Notes: generated by a model not told the origin, from the letters alone. Positions 1-12,016 are shown, numbered from the stretch's first letter. The stretch: DNA of 64,000 bases from Apiotrichum sp. Y4204 (GCA_025531455.1 JAMYHL010000083.1:62001-126000), one strand, 5' to 3'. Made by a program: numbers and translations.

Positions 1-491
1 AACCGCGTGCCACTGTCGTCAGAGCTGGCTACGTCTCCCACTCACGCGACAGCCGGCGCGTAGTAGTTCATCTCAATGTTGATGCTCGGACCCCACGGGT
101 TCCATGTCGGCGTCGACAGGCGGTGGAGAGTGACTCCAGTGATCCTGCTGTCAGCGGCGCAACGCATCAAACCCACATGTCCACGAGCCATGCCGCCGCG
201 CCGCCATGCAGTCCGCCGCCGCCGTTAACCCAGTCTGCAATCAGTAAACATCTCAACGGTGCACGCACCAGGCTGCACGACCGCCTCGTAGACCGCTGTC
301 CAACCCTCGGCATCGCGCCCGCCCTTCGCGTTGATGGGCGGGAGCGGCTCGGCCTCGAGCGCAGTCACGAACGGCGCAAAGGTCCCGCCCGCAAACGGCA
401 TGCTCGCCAGCGTGCGCTGCAGCCGCTCCTGGTCCTTTGGCGTGGCGGGCACCATTGTGCGCGGTCTGCTCTCGGTGCGAATCGGCGACAT
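1..491 (-). CDS. Hotdog-fold thioesterase (PaaI/4HBT-like), partial
   Basis: Runs off the left edge. Exons on the minus strand: 491-269, 234-177, 147-46 and 12-<1; the three introns are 34, 29 and 33 nt, and all phases agree. The joined protein contains the hotdog helix motif LHGGAAAWLVD preceded by NGGGG, and later a strand ending NYYAPAVAGTRL. That matches the acyl-CoA thioesterase/PaaI superfamily, where the H-G-G segment lines the active site and an apolar-P-x-G-T/S segment follows. These enzymes hydrolyse acyl-CoA thioesters; the substrate cannot be read here. The start at 491 is the first in-frame ATG, and a second ATG lies 12 codons in. The C-terminal strands are outside the window. 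Confidence 0.75.
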
Positions 492-933
492 GGCGAATGG
501 GTCAGAAGTTGGGATGTTGAGAGGGAGAGCTCGAGGTAGTTACACATCTTTATGCCCATCTCGCGGTGTGGTTTGTGGAGGTGGGACCGGTGACTTTCTG
601 GTGATACCGGTTCCTTCGGTAACAGCCGGCCCCACTGCGGGATACGTACGGGTCGGAAAGCGGGCCACGAAACGGACGCGTGGACGTCTGAGAGCTGAGG
701 AACGAGCCGTTGCAGCTTATCATGCATAGACGATAAGGAGTGTGCAGTTAAAGTGAGTTGATAGAAAGATGAGCTGAATATGAGACAAGCAGCTGACAAA
801 AGTCGCCGAGCGGGAGTCCCTGGGGCGTGTTCTTTTTCTGGCTGCATCACCGTCGACGATAACCTCGATAGCATCTGACACCTGCCTGCCATCCAACCCG
901 CTCTCTCCATCTCCCTTCCCATCCATTCTCGGA
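492..933. promoter_or_regulatory. Divergent intergenic region
   Basis: A 442-bp gap between the minus-strand thioesterase and the plus-strand membrane protein, so it must hold both promoters. Pyrimidine-rich sequence lies just upstream of 934. I see no repeat, RNA gene or convincing coding exon. Confidence 0.5.
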
Positions 934-1821
934 ATGTACGAGCTTGCGACCCCCGAGTCTCGCGCGTGGGGCTACCTCGTCGCCGTCCAGTTCCTCTCGT
1001 ACTGGCTGGTGACTCACAACCTCTCGCAGGGCGTCTTCTACACACACCCCGTCCCGTGCACCGTTGTATTCCTCGCTCTCCGTGCACTGGCCGAGCTGGC
1101 CGCCCGGCGCTTCCTCTCCCTGCCCCCCGCCGGCCTCCCCTCCGCCATCCGCAAAGACGTGCGCTATGCCTCCATCGCAGTCTGGTTCGTCGCCGAGTTC
1201 GCAGCCTACCCCTTCGGCTTTGGTGCCCTCCGCGCGCTCCTCCCCCGCGACGCGGCGCAGGCTTGCGTACGTCCCTCGCTAATCCACAGCTGACACCAGT
1301 ATCGCGTGCATCTGATCGCAACGCGCGTAGCCCCGTTTGTGCTCGCGACCACCTCGTACAACGCCCGACAACATCTCGCGCGGCGGTATGCCGTCATTTT
1401 ATCTGCGCTGATTTGCCTCCTCCCCCTCAGCACCAACTTCGGAATTCCAGGCGCCGTTATCGGTGCTCTTGCTGGCGGTGCAGCGGGGGCACTCGCGACA
1501 GCGTCCCTCCGCGCCCGTATGGGCATCATCGAGCCGTTACATCTGCCCGGGTCGCCCGAGCCGCTCACCCCTGCCGGCGCAGTGGTCGTGCTCTCCGCGA
1601 CGGGCGTGTGGAATGCGCAATACCGCCTCGGCACCGCGCCACCGCTCCGAGATGCCCTTCGCGAGGCGCTGAAGAGCGTCAGGGATTGGAGATTCCAGCA
1701 CCACCAAGACCAACAACACTTGGAGACTGCGGAAATGGGTGACGGAGATATCGTGAAAAGCTCCGACACGGTGGACGCAGATTTGGTGGACGGGAAGCAA
1801 GACGACGGCGGGCGTATATGA
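934..1821 (+). CDS. Multi-pass membrane protein, unknown function
   Basis: Two exons, 934-1266 and 1300-1821, with a 33-nt GTACGT...CAG intron that contains CTAAT and CTGAC; 284 aa. Hydrophobic stretches near residues 12-28, 45-58, 75-95, 112-130 and 142-170 suggest a small polytopic membrane protein. The last ~50 residues are acidic and hydrophilic and probably lie outside the bilayer. There is no cleavable signal peptide, and I do not recognise a family motif. The GC-biased codon use matches its neighbours, so the gene looks genuine. A mitochondrial or peroxisomal membrane protein is possible but not shown by the sequence. Confidence 0.65.
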
Positions 1822-2159
1822 CGGCGGGGCGTGATAGCCATGACGTCCCAATGTATGCCGTTTAGTAATGCGATGGAGCCATGGAGCTCTTGTCAAACAG
1901 TCTGGAATGTGCGGAGCAGGCGGGCAAGACAGTGTAAGAGATGGACAGGATTGCGATTGAGATTGCGATTTGACTCATGAGCTCATGAGAAGAATGTTGT
2001 TTGTGACGTCACGGGAAACCCTCCGGCAACTTTGGCAACAACTCTCGTTGTCGGTATCCACGTCCATCTCATCCCATAAATAACAAAAACTCTCCGCATC
2101 CACGTCGCGTTTCTTCATTCTTACACATCTCCCACTCCTCTATCACCACCACCACCACC
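1822..2159. promoter_or_regulatory. Intergenic, promoter of DUF4336-type gene
   Basis: A 338-bp gap. It contains an exact TGACGTCA palindrome at 2004-2011 and a CCATAAATAA AT-rich TATA-like stretch near 2075. A CACCACCACCACC run abuts the ATG at 2160. Confidence 0.5.
2004..2011. promoter_or_regulatory. CRE/ATF palindrome TGACGTCA
   Basis: Exact 8-bp CRE palindrome about 150 bp upstream of the ATG at 2160. CREB/ATF-type bZIP factors bind this site; that it is functional here is inference from its position. Confidence 0.5.
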
Positions 2160-3094
2160 ATGTCAGAATACACCGAGCTCGCCCCCGCCTCGTCCGACCC
2201 CCGCGACAAGATGCTCGTCATCCGCCAGGTCATCCCCGGCATGGTGACCTTTAGCCAGCCCTTTGTACGTTGAGTACGCTTGGCTCGATCTGTTCCCTCA
2301 CTCACCTCAGGCACGCTTCGGCTGGTTCCCGATCGGCGGACGTTCGACGGCCATCAGCATCGCGGGCAAGGGTATCTTCGTCTACGTCTCGCATCCGCTC
2401 ACCGCCGCCACGCGCCTCGCGCTCAAGCAGCTCGGCGGGCCCGTGCGCTGGCTCGTTACCCCCGACGGCGAGCACTCGATCAACATCCAGCCGTGGTCCG
2501 AGGCGTTCCCTGAGGCCCAGTGAGTGCGCCATGAGATGAGAAGATTCTTGTGTGTCTGTGTGGGATTGCTCCCGCGACCACCTCTCTCATCCCATCCACA
2601 TCCCCTCTCCACGTCTGACACCCAGGGCGATTGGCCTCGAGCGCCACGCAAAGTCGAAGCCGAATGTGAACTGGGCCGGGCTTTATGGGCTCGGTGGCGA
2701 GGAAAAGACCTACGGGTTTGAGCCAGAGATCAGCCTGTACCGTGTCAAGGCGCATGCGAACGACGAGCTGGTGGCGATCCACCACCCGAGCGCGACGATG
2801 CTCGAGGCCGACCTCATGTTCAACCTGCCCCCGACCGAGCAGTATTCCCGCTCGTCGCTCCCGTGGTGGTTCCGCTACTTCCTCTCAAGCGGCGCCAGCT
2901 TTAGCCCCACTAGCTGGCTCCACTCGCTCGCCCTCGGCGCCATTATCAAGGACAAGGAGGGCGCAAAGACCCAGCTTGCGCCCATCTTTGCGGCCAACTT
3001 TGACAGGATCATCCCCTGCCACGGCGACGTCATCGAGACCGGCGGCCATGCCGTGTGGGACAAGCTCTTCCGCCAGTTCAAGACCGCCCAGTAG
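2160..3094 (+). CDS. DUF4336-type metallo-beta-lactamase-fold protein
   Basis: Three exons: 2160-2264, 2311-2519 and 2626-3094, with introns of 46 and 106 nt; 260 aa. The layout fits fungal DUF4336 proteins: an opening strand ending MVTFSQPFARFGWFPIGGR, a central RWLVTPDGEHS segment where beta-lactamase-fold proteins keep a metal-binding H-x-H, then VAIHHPSATMLEADLMFNLP and a C-terminal RIIPCHGDVIE. Such proteins are predicted metal-dependent hydrolases of unknown substrate. No signal peptide is present, so it is probably cytosolic. Its length is usual for the family. The first ATG is preceded by a CACC run and is the only good start. Confidence 0.8.
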
Positions 3095-3451
3095 AGAGAT
3101 GGGTGAAAACGCGGTGGAGCACAGCAGTTGCAGCCACGCGGACCCCTGCCGACACCATTCATGAATGTACTGTGTATTCTAACTACATCTCAGGCGACGG
3201 ATAAATGTGACCTCGTTACAACGTCGGGTGGTGCTGTGCGTTAATAGTCATGCGGGAGGCCGGACACTAACGCTACGCGAATGGCAGACTCACCAAGAGA
3301 CGGCCAGACATGGTGAGCGACAGCCTGACGGCACAAGCACCCGCTCGGGGTGTGCACTACTGGTGGCAGGACTCGACCCTTTTTGAGGAGTCAGAAGCAT
3401 CCCCCGGCTGCGCCGCATTTGCGGATTGTCGCTGCAGAGGCTCACTCACCC
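3095..3451. other. Convergent 3' intergenic region
   Basis: A 357-bp stretch between two convergent genes, holding both 3' ends. No gene, repeat or RNA seen. Confidence 0.4.
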
Positions 3452-4934
3452 TCATTGTGATTTCTCGGCGGGCCTCCTCCACCCGTTCTGAAGCTTCTCC
3501 TTCATGGTCTCATTTACCTGACGGTCCCATTGACGAGCCGCCTCCATCACCTGGATAACAACACTTGATTGCTCGTCCTCCTCAAGGCTGTCTCCGTATT
3601 CACCCCAGTTGTCAACCTTGCGCACAGACCACTGCCACGGTTCCATATAGAAGTCTCCGAAGCGAACGGTGAGTACATCGATTTCGGTGAAGCCGTTGCA
3701 GCGGAGAGCCAATACAGCGTTGGCGATGTGTTCCACGGGTGGGAAATGTTCACATGCCCACCCTTCGGGTCGCTCTGGAGCGTCTTGCGCTTCGAGGTTG
3801 AAACAGAAACAGAAATCCAGAGGGATATTCATTCCCTCGGGGCAGAGGAACTGGCCCTGGTACACCGGTGGTGTGCCGGTCTTTTCCTTGTCGTCGGACG
3901 GAAAGCATATAGTTGCCATGTCTTTCACATTCCAGCACGTGATTTGGAGATTCAACTGCAACTCACGGTTGTGAGAAAACGGCGACCAGTCGTAGAGGGC
4001 CAGGATATCGCCAAGAGACCCAAAGCCGGCGCCGCCCAAACTGACCGCATCCCCAAAGTGCATGTCCTTGACCGGTGCCGCGTATTTGGCCAGCTCGCTA
4101 ATCGCCATAAAGTCCTCGTAGTCATACGTCCCCGGTGTCTCGCGAGACAGCCGGATATCTCGGAGAGGAGGCGAGCCATGCTGCGCCCGAATGTCGAAGA
4201 ACCGTCGGAGGCCATCCGCCATCAACTTGTTCTCGCCCAAGGATCTGCAAATGGGTGGGTATCTTGAGGCAAAAAACGCCGGGTACGAGGTCCTCGTACT
4301 CTGTGCAGAAGACCTCGAGCCTGTCGGCAGCATGGACGAACACCGAGTATTCCAATACAACGTCCCAAGCCTATGGCAACGCACAGGGCCGGAACACGGA
4401 CTCGTTCGTTCCTCCCGCGGCCAGGAGACGACCCTCCCACCTCCCTTGGACCTGGCGGCGAGTGAAAATCACATAGTCTTGGCTCCACTCTTGCAGAAGG
4501 GGGAACTCTTCGAGAAAATGCATCAGGCCCCCAGGGCGGTTGACGCAGAATGGCGTTGCTCCTCGCACATTCATGAGTCTGACGCTGTGTCTATAAATGT
4601 CGAGTCCTTCCTTTGTTGTCAGCGTGAGCCTCTGACGCGAGTCTCTCCACAGATCTCTGCCGACACAGCTCTGCCCACCCACCGGAGGCACCACCAGTGT
4701 CACATCCCGCTGAGCGTATCGCTTGTAGACGACCTCGTAATACTGGATTGCCACGGCATCAGGAAACGAGTCGCGGCTGAGTGTCAAACAGCCCAGCAGT
4801 GAGTTGCTCGCGGGGTCATCGTCGTACAGCTCCGCAAGAATCGCCCGGCGCAGGTGGGGGATGGACCAGACGCGATGGCCGCGATGGTCGGCACCCGTCA
4901 ACGGCTACGGGGCACCGGCTGTTGACTCCGGCAT
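3452..4934 (-). CDS. F-box-like lineage-specific protein, doubtful 5' end
   Basis: Well-supported exons on the minus strand: up to 4398, then 4370-4300, then 4244-3452, with introns of 27 nt (4371-4397) and 55 nt (4245-4299) in agreeing phase; about 455 aa. The N-terminal part (IPHLRRAILAEL, then CLTLSRDSFPDAV and YYEVVYKRY) resembles the F-box-like helical start of large lineage-specific families in Trichosporonales. F-box proteins bind Skp1 in SCF ubiquitin ligases; that role is inference. The start is unclear: the ATG at 4934 reads nine codons into an in-frame TAG (4907-4905) right before the conserved part. That TAG could be a splice acceptor for an upstream exon from the ATG at 5078 (weak GTCAAC donor, phase fits), or the copy may be broken. 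A transposon lies about 290 bp upstream. Confidence 0.5.
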
Positions 4935-5227
4935 GGTGGCTTGCCGTGGATCGAGTGAGCAGTGGTCGATGGCTCTGGGCGAGGAGGTCGAATCGAATTC
5001 GTTGACGAACAAGAAGTACTCGGAGGATGTTTGTCCGTGGGGGCCCGTATGATACTCTGCATCGCTGCTCCCCCGCATCCCGTCGTTCCCGCGAGCCCCG
5101 AAATCGGGGGGATTAGGATGATTAGTGCCCAAATCGGTGTGAGGTTGTCCAGGATGGGATATCCGGATAACAAATATCCCACTATTGTCTCCTGGCATAG
5201 AACATTACGACGACGGAGCATAGAGAC
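4935..5227. promoter_or_regulatory. Upstream flank of F-box-like gene up to transposon edge
   Basis: Host DNA between the F-box-like gene and the transposon. It may hold a missing first exon (ATG at 5078) and the promoter. Its last nine bases, 5219-5227, are the left copy of the target-site duplication. Confidence 0.45.
5219..5227. repeat. Left target-site duplication CATAGAGAC
   Basis: Nine bases repeated exactly in direct orientation at 15633-15641, directly outside both inverted-repeat ends. MULE elements typically make 8-11 bp duplications. Confidence 0.75.
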
Positions 5228-5270
5228 GCGGAAACATTTTTTTTCAGCGCTCCCATTTTTTTTTCCAATC
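5228..5270 (+). repeat. Left terminal inverted repeat of MULE
   Basis: 43 nt. Pairs with the reverse complement of 15590-15632: identical first two bases, identical CATTTTTTTTCAGC block at the same offset, the same nine-T tract and the same AATC end, with one-base slips between blocks. Confidence 0.8.
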
Positions 5271-5756
5271 GGGGTTTCGGTTTTACCATACTTGAAACAT
5301 GTTTTACCTTGCTCTGTTATTTTTTTTCATCGCTTAGACCGAACAGCATATATAAGGAGTTCGACCACTCGAATGCATCAGATCTTCTACCTCTATGGTC
5401 TGTCATGTTCCATCAACACACTGTAAGTGTTCTACTGCATCGAAGACACTTTCAACGGATGTTTACTTACTGTCCCCCTAACGGTGCATACTTTTTCAGT
5501 GATCAGACACACACGATGAGCAGAAGCCATGCCACTCGCACCTCGAATGCAAACATGCACGGGCCACAAGGGCGTCGGGATACACAGGTGCTGTGACAAA
5601 CAATACACAGTGTTGCATGCACACATGGAGCGGTGTTTTGGTCACTTATACTGCTGCCGAACAGCCTGCTCATTGTTTGTCTTATTACTCACTGGCCACC
5701 TCAACTTACATCCATTCATATCATCATCTCTCAATCCCACGCCCAACCGAACCATC
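5271..5756 (+). promoter_or_regulatory. Left subterminal and promoter region of transposon
   Basis: 486 bp between the left inverted repeat and the transposase ATG. It has a TTTTACCTTGCTCTG motif near 5302-5316 that recurs in variant form at the right end, and a TATA-like CATATATAAGG near 5346. A run of short out-of-frame ATGs precedes 5757. Confidence 0.5.
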
Positions 5757-8700
5757 ATGGAGACAGCACCTGCATCCCCCACAAACCTCCCACCTGCTAC
5801 TGTTCAAGACCCAGCCTCTGCCTTCGCGCTCCGAACAGGACATGTGCGCTCCCGCGGCCGCCCCCGCTTTCTTCAAGCATCCGAACGGCCATCACAATCC
5901 CCTCATTCCCCCCATAGTGGAACTGGCTCCAGTCAGTCCCAGGACATAGGGCCAGCCTACAACCCTGTATCCACCCGGCAGGAGACGCAGCAGGCCCAGC
6001 TTCGGACTGCTGTTACTTCCCTGTCTCAGCCCATCATGCCACCACGACCCGGAGAGCCCACCGACCATTCAGGTCTTCAAAACCCTAGGGGTCTTATTCG
6101 CAGACAGGGGTATCTTCGGCCTCATTTCACCTCGTCTGCAGCAGAGCGCCCGAACTACATCTCCAAAGAGATTCCCTTGCAAGACATTCCGTACCACTTT
6201 GACCTGATGAGTCATGACTACTCTGTAGTCAATCAAACATGCTCAGACAGAGTCTCAGTCGATTGGCGTACAGGGGCGGGAGTCCTGCCCAATGACTTAA
6301 GGAGCCGCGAGGCAAGGCTGATCTTTCGGTCAGGACAAGAACCTTGGCAGGCGGATTCGGAGCGTATCGTATGGCGCTCAGTATTTAGGTGCAATGGGGC
6401 ATGTGTCCGAATGCCAACGCAGGCAGGTGAGGAGCTCCCCGATGATCCTACTCAGGCATACTTGTCCTCATTAGGTCAGAGGGTGAGCTTGTTGGAGGCC
6501 GAAGAGGAAGAAAGCAGCCCAGTTCAAGGAGACCCTCAACCCTCGAACTGGAGAGAACGGTGCCGATCCAAGGCATTGGCTGTTGTGAGTTACATGGAAG
6601 GCAATGGTAATGTTATGGCTCGCAGCTGATTTCCATCAGGTAGAAGTAACTGTGGGGCAAGTCCGCACCGGCATGTGTACTGTTCGGACTCAGAATCGGA
6701 CCAAACATCCGGACCCCCACCCCGGTGTGACTTTGCGTGTTTCGGGTGTCATCAAGGCCATACTTTTCAATGCAGCAGCCATTTATGGCATGACACCCCG
6801 CCGGCTGCAGCGATGTAAGAGTTGTTCAATTGAGAAAGCCTTGCTAACATGACAGGGTATGTGGAAGTTCTGATTGGGGCCATTACGCGAGTCAAGCACA
6901 TCCATGACGCTCGGGTTCAGCGCCGGCCAACCCTTCAGACTTTCTCCTCTTGCGTCGCCACGGCACTCAGCCGAACACGCCGCCGACTGCAGCCATTAAG
7001 CGCCATCGAGGTTATCAGTCGCCAGCAGTCGGACGCCTTCATTGGCTGTCGGTTCCCTCATGTTCTGTCCCTCGACGGTCCAGTGACTATTGATCCCAAT
7101 GGTCGCTTCGAAGCCTGCATTGCGCCCCCGAAGTCACTGGAACATGCCCTGCTGTATGCTCGGGACAAGGGGATATTCATGGATTCATCATGGAGGAACA
7201 AAAACATGGATTCATGCCCCCTGACGTTTGTGTCGACCGTCAATAATTATGGGCATCTCATTCCTGGTGAGTGATTCGATGGATTCGAAGATGTCGAATG
7301 TTGCAAGTTCTGATTGAGAACAGTAGCAGCCATGGTTTCTCGAAATGGCGACACCGAGGCGTACACGTTCCTGCTTCAACGTCTTGTGGATGCTGTGGAA
7401 CGACATGCCCATGACCTTGTCGGCGGTGCAGCACCATCGCTGGTACTTCGAGAGGGAGACAAGACTGCTCTCCTTCAGAAAGCAGCCATTGTGGCTGAGG
7501 ATGGCTTCCGGCCGCCATTCATGATGATCGATGGCGACAACGCAGAGCGGCGCGCGATCGAACAGGTCTGGCCTGGTCTGCCAATTCGTGTATGTCAATT
7601 CCACGTGATGCAGAGTGTCCGAATCAAGGCGACCTCTGTATTCGGCAACAGCCAACGAGGGCGACAACTTGTTGACCTCTATCTCAAGGTCGTTCGAGAT
7701 GCTCAGCGGTGCCGGATCGAGTCCCAGTGGCCTGAGTTCCGCGACAAGTTCGAGCAGGAGGTCTTGTCCTTGTGCGAAAACAATGCCCAGAGAGCAAACG
7801 TTCTGACTGGACACATGGCCAATATGTGGTTCTCCCCCACCTGGCGAAGGACCACAGTTGACTATGGAATGCCCCCCTCGATGACGCGGGACTCCCCTTG
7901 GAGCACGAACAACTACGCTGAATCAATATTCCGTACATTCGACCGAGTGTTCCTGAATTGCAGGGCGAACAAGAGGTAAGAGATCTGTTTTCTTTACTGA
8001 CGGAGCAGGATGGACAGATTGGTAGATATTCTTCTCAACATCTTCTTTCCCTTCTACTCTGAGCAGGAGTTTTCGGGACCACGGCCGAACCCTGCATTGG
8101 TTAACCGAATTCATCGAGGGTTTGATATCTGGTCATCGGGGAACATCTACAAGGTTCCAGACTGTGAACATCCTACCGTGCAACTCACAATCGTCCAACC
8201 ATATGCCATTCGAGGCCCGAACTCAAACGGCGAAACCGTTGTCAAAGCCTACGTTGGTCTAACAGCTACGGGTAGCGAGTACTGCACATGTCCTGGCTTC
8301 GCAGCCCACGGCAAGAGGTGTTCACACCTCTGGGCATTTGCGAACATGCGACTATGTGGTCCCATCGAACAGTACGAACGGAGGACGATGAGGGTAGCCG
8401 AAGTCCTCATCAAGAACCAGTCTGCCCAGGAGTCCTCTGGTCCGGATCAACTTGTTGACGTCTTGCCGGAACAGGATGTTGACACTGAGGAATACGTTGA
8501 TGACTACCCTTCCCAGTTTGAGCAATACTGGGGCCAATCCCTTGAAGCAGCACAGGGGGACTGGAACTTCCCATTGAGGGGACCTACCCAGACGGCAGAT
8601 GTTATTACATACGCCCCAACAGCCCCACTGCTGCTGGAACCGCCGCCTTCGCATCCAACATCTGCTGTCCCCTCACAGGGGCCCCCTCCATCCGCAGCAA

Positions 8701-11700
8701 GCATTCCACCGGCGACTGCCACATCTGGCCGACCCCCCAATGTGACACCACTCCAACCCCGTCGGACAAGGCGGATCATGAGAGAGGAGCGTGACGCTCA
8801 GCTGCTGCAGAGGATGGCACCAGGTGGGGCTGTGAACCTGGGCAATCAGTGTTACGTGCTCTCCCTGCTGCAAGTGTTATCAAAGCTGCCCTTCTTCCGG
8901 CGCACCTTCCAGACTGCAACCTCCACCCGTCCTGTTCCAGCATGGATTTCGGCCGTCAACCAATTCTTTGTCAACGTTGACGCAGGGCGTGTGGCGTCAT
9001 ACGCGAATCTCGTTCGGCAGCTCTCAAGTGAGTGGCATCGTATGCTGTTCTTGCAAGTTTACTGATACTGACAATCTCAGACAATGGCATGCTGTTCGAA
9101 GGCCAGCAGGGGGATCCTACCGAGCTTTTCCAGGCATTGGCGACTCAGCTGAATTCATGGTGGCCTACATTCGGCCCTCTGTGGCAGCTTCGACTTAGGG
9201 AACAGGTGTCATGTTCAGGCTGTGGGGCTCAAGCCCTCGGACAGCCGTCGACATTTTCATTGATCACAGTCAATCCCTTGCCTCGTTCTGCTACCCCGAA
9301 CGCGCCGAACGTAACACTCGCCGACATCTTCGAGTCAAATCTCCAGTCGGAGAGAGAGCAGAGATGTTGTCAATGTGCGGCCTCCACCATTCACTCCGTG
9401 GCGGGCAGCATCCAGTCCATTGGCTGCATTGTGGGTTTTCACATCGTCTGGGGAGCCACCGGTCAAGCGCAACGGTTCTACATCCCATCCAACATGAGAC
9501 TCCCAGGCGTCAACGATCGAGCTCTCCAGTTCCGTGGTGGGATTTCAAGGTTCGGTCAGTCGAATGATGTGGGCCATTTTACCAACGTGGTGTTACACAA
9601 CAACCGATATTGGCGTATTGATGACAACCGTGTTGAGAATGTCCCCAGTCCAGACTCTCTCTGGCATGGAGTGGGGTATCCTCTATTGATCGTTTACGAG
9701 GTTGTAAACCTCGAACAGCCCGTTACCATCGGTCATCAAGATCAAGAACAAAGCGGTTCAACACTCCACGTCCCAGCAACATCCGCTCAGCGGCCCTCTC
9801 AGCCACAGGCTCAGCCAGCCCCTGAACAGCTGCTCATCCCACGCTCCGACCGGCCTGCACCTGTCCCATCTGTGCTGACAACTGTTGCGCAACCCGAACC
9901 ACCTGTCCCATCTGTGGTGACAACTGTTGCGCAACCCGAACCACCTGTCCCATCTGTGGTGACAACTGTTGCGCAACCCGAACCGGCCATGCATCTTACC
10001 GAATCCCTCGAACCTGTACCCAAATTGCCCGAATCATCAGCGCCTGCAGCCGTGCCATCACAGCCTGTGACGACACGAGCCGGTCCAATCACTAGGACCA
10101 TGCGCATACGAGCTCGCCAACGATCTACTATTCGGGTCGGTGTGACACGGGAAGACGTAGACAATCGGCCACCACCAACAAGGCATCTGGGATTAGGAGA
10201 ATCATATTGGGGCTTGACCTCTGTTCCCCTTATTCGTGGATACCCCCCGGCGTACACCCCATCATTTGAGTATATCCGGGGGCGACCTGTTCTGCAGCGC
10301 CCAGGGCCAATCATTGGAGAGTGGTTGAGGCATCTGGTGGACTACCGTCGCGTTCGGGATCCTGCTCATCTGCTGGACGCTGAAGACCTTGCCGCTTGGG
10401 TAGAGGAGTTCAATCAGGCTCAATCCCATCTGCCCCCAGAGGCACCTTCGATTGATGCCGATATCTTAGCTGACATCTTCCCCGCCATGCCCTATCATGA
10501 CACCCTGGGTCATGGAGAGACACAGTTGTTGGCTGGTCCCGAAGTGGTTGTTCCATCCAGTGCCTCCGAGACTGGCACTTCCATTTCTCCGGAGAGGGAG
10601 GGAACCCCCCCTCCACCTTACCAGCCTGGCAGTCTCACACCCCTTTTGGCATGGCCACAGACACAACCTGCAAGACCCGTATCATTCGATGCCTGGAGGC
10701 CCCTTGTGGAATTTCCCCCATTCGACAATGTATCCCTGCAACGATACAGGGCCACGATAGACGATCAGGTGGACATGGAACATGCCGTTCGAAGGGGATT
10801 TTACGAAGTTCGCCCTATGCTTTCCACCAACCGGCCAGCCATCAATCGCCGTGCCCTGCAGACTTATGTGTCCGACCTGTTCGGTAGTGTACCACCAATG
10901 GTTCGACTCAGAGAGGCAAACGTTCCGCTGCTGTTCGGGGTCAACTCCTGGTACAATGACCGGGTCATTGCCGACTTCCTCACAGATGTCAATGACGCTC
11001 TGGGGGACAGGTTTGGCCGCCAGGCCCTCGACCGTCACAGGCATTTGGCTTTGGGATTGCTTAGCCCATTTCGAAACACGTCCGGCGAGGAACCCACCGT
11101 AAATCCTAGCGCTATCAATGGATCAAGAGTCGGTCGTCTGCCGTTCGTAGCCCTCGGTCCGGACTGGCGGGAGGGCATCACCATTATCCCCCTTTGTGTG
11201 CGCCATCGCACTCACTGGACAACAATGGTGGTGTTTGGGACTGCCTGTATTGCCGCATGGTATGATGGTGCGGGAGGGACCTTCGATGACCCGGAATTGC
11301 GTAATGTGAGTGTTCGATGGTGTTCGGCAGCTCATCAAACACAGGCCCTTATACAAGCTTTGCACAGTCGGATTCGGACTGAGCATCAACGAGGGATGGT
11401 CAACGGGGCCAACGATAGATGGGGTGTGGGTGACGATGTGGCTAGGTGGTCCATCTACCCAAACACAGATGTAGGTGGAGCGCTGTCAAACTCTTTCACA
11501 CTTGGGACAGGTGCTGACAAACACTCTAGGATGCACGTCTGGGCTTGCGTTGGGTTCGCCAGCGCCCTAATGATCCGAACTCTTGTGGTCCATTGGCTGT
11601 AGCCAGCGCAGTGCTAGCTCTTCAAGGACTACCCATCACATATCAATCCCTGGGAATGCCTACCACCAATCTCAACGATGCAAGGGCTCAGCGATTAAGG

Positions 11701-11853
11701 GAAAGTATTATGCTCGCATTCGTCGCCATCACACACCGGCGAGCCGGTATCATCCTCGATCCTGACAGTGATCGATTCCGGGCTTTACAGACCGCACACC
11801 CGCAGACGGCTGAGCTTCTGCAGCAGGTCTATGGCGACATGCCGTTCTGGTAA
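5757..11853 (+). CDS. MULE transposase-SWIM-USP-Ulp1 fusion protein
   Basis: Seven exons, all phase-consistent: 5757-6584, 6640-6814, 6856-7266, 7324-7975, 8009-9027, 9081-11470 and 11530-11853; 1,932 aa. A disordered P/S/Q-rich N-terminus (to ~150) is followed by a MULE DDE core: first Asp in IFMDSSWRNKN (~444), second in MMIDGDNAERRAIEQ with the downstream VCQFH (~541), Glu in STNNYAESIFRTFD (~670). A SWIM finger, C-T-C-x9-C-S-H, lies near 781. Next comes a ubiquitin-specific-protease-like domain: Cys box GGAVNLGNQCYVLSLLQ (Cys ~970), a QQGDPTELF segment, two Cys-x-x-Cys pairs, and His box VGHFTNVV...WRIDD (~1194). After a low-complexity linker, a Ulp1/C48-like domain has His in HRTHWTTMVV (~1741), Asp in AAWYDG, Gln in WVRQRP and Cys in PNSCGPLAVAS (~1845). 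It should cut and join transposon DNA; the protease targets are unknown. Confidence 0.85.
9858..9983 (+). repeat. Three tandem 42-bp coding repeats
   Basis: Near-perfect 42-bp units at 9858-9899, 9900-9941 and 9942-9983, encoding PVPSV(L/V)TTVAQPEP three times in the linker between the USP-like and Ulp1-like domains. The near-identity suggests recent duplication. Confidence 0.9.
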
Positions 11854-12016
11854 CCTCGTTGTATTTGTTGTGTTCTGTTCGAGTACCATCCAATTCTGTT
11901 GTAAACCACATACATCCTGTCCTGTACATGTACATGCATTGCAATGTCACAATGACCATGTTCGTAGTAAAACAGCCTCATTCGAGAATACATCATACAT
12001 AAAACTGTACATAGGT

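Noticed and set aside
365..1321. 318-codon open frame on the minus strand
   Set aside because: Arg/Gly-rich antisense shadow of the thioesterase promoter and membrane-protein exon; no family features.
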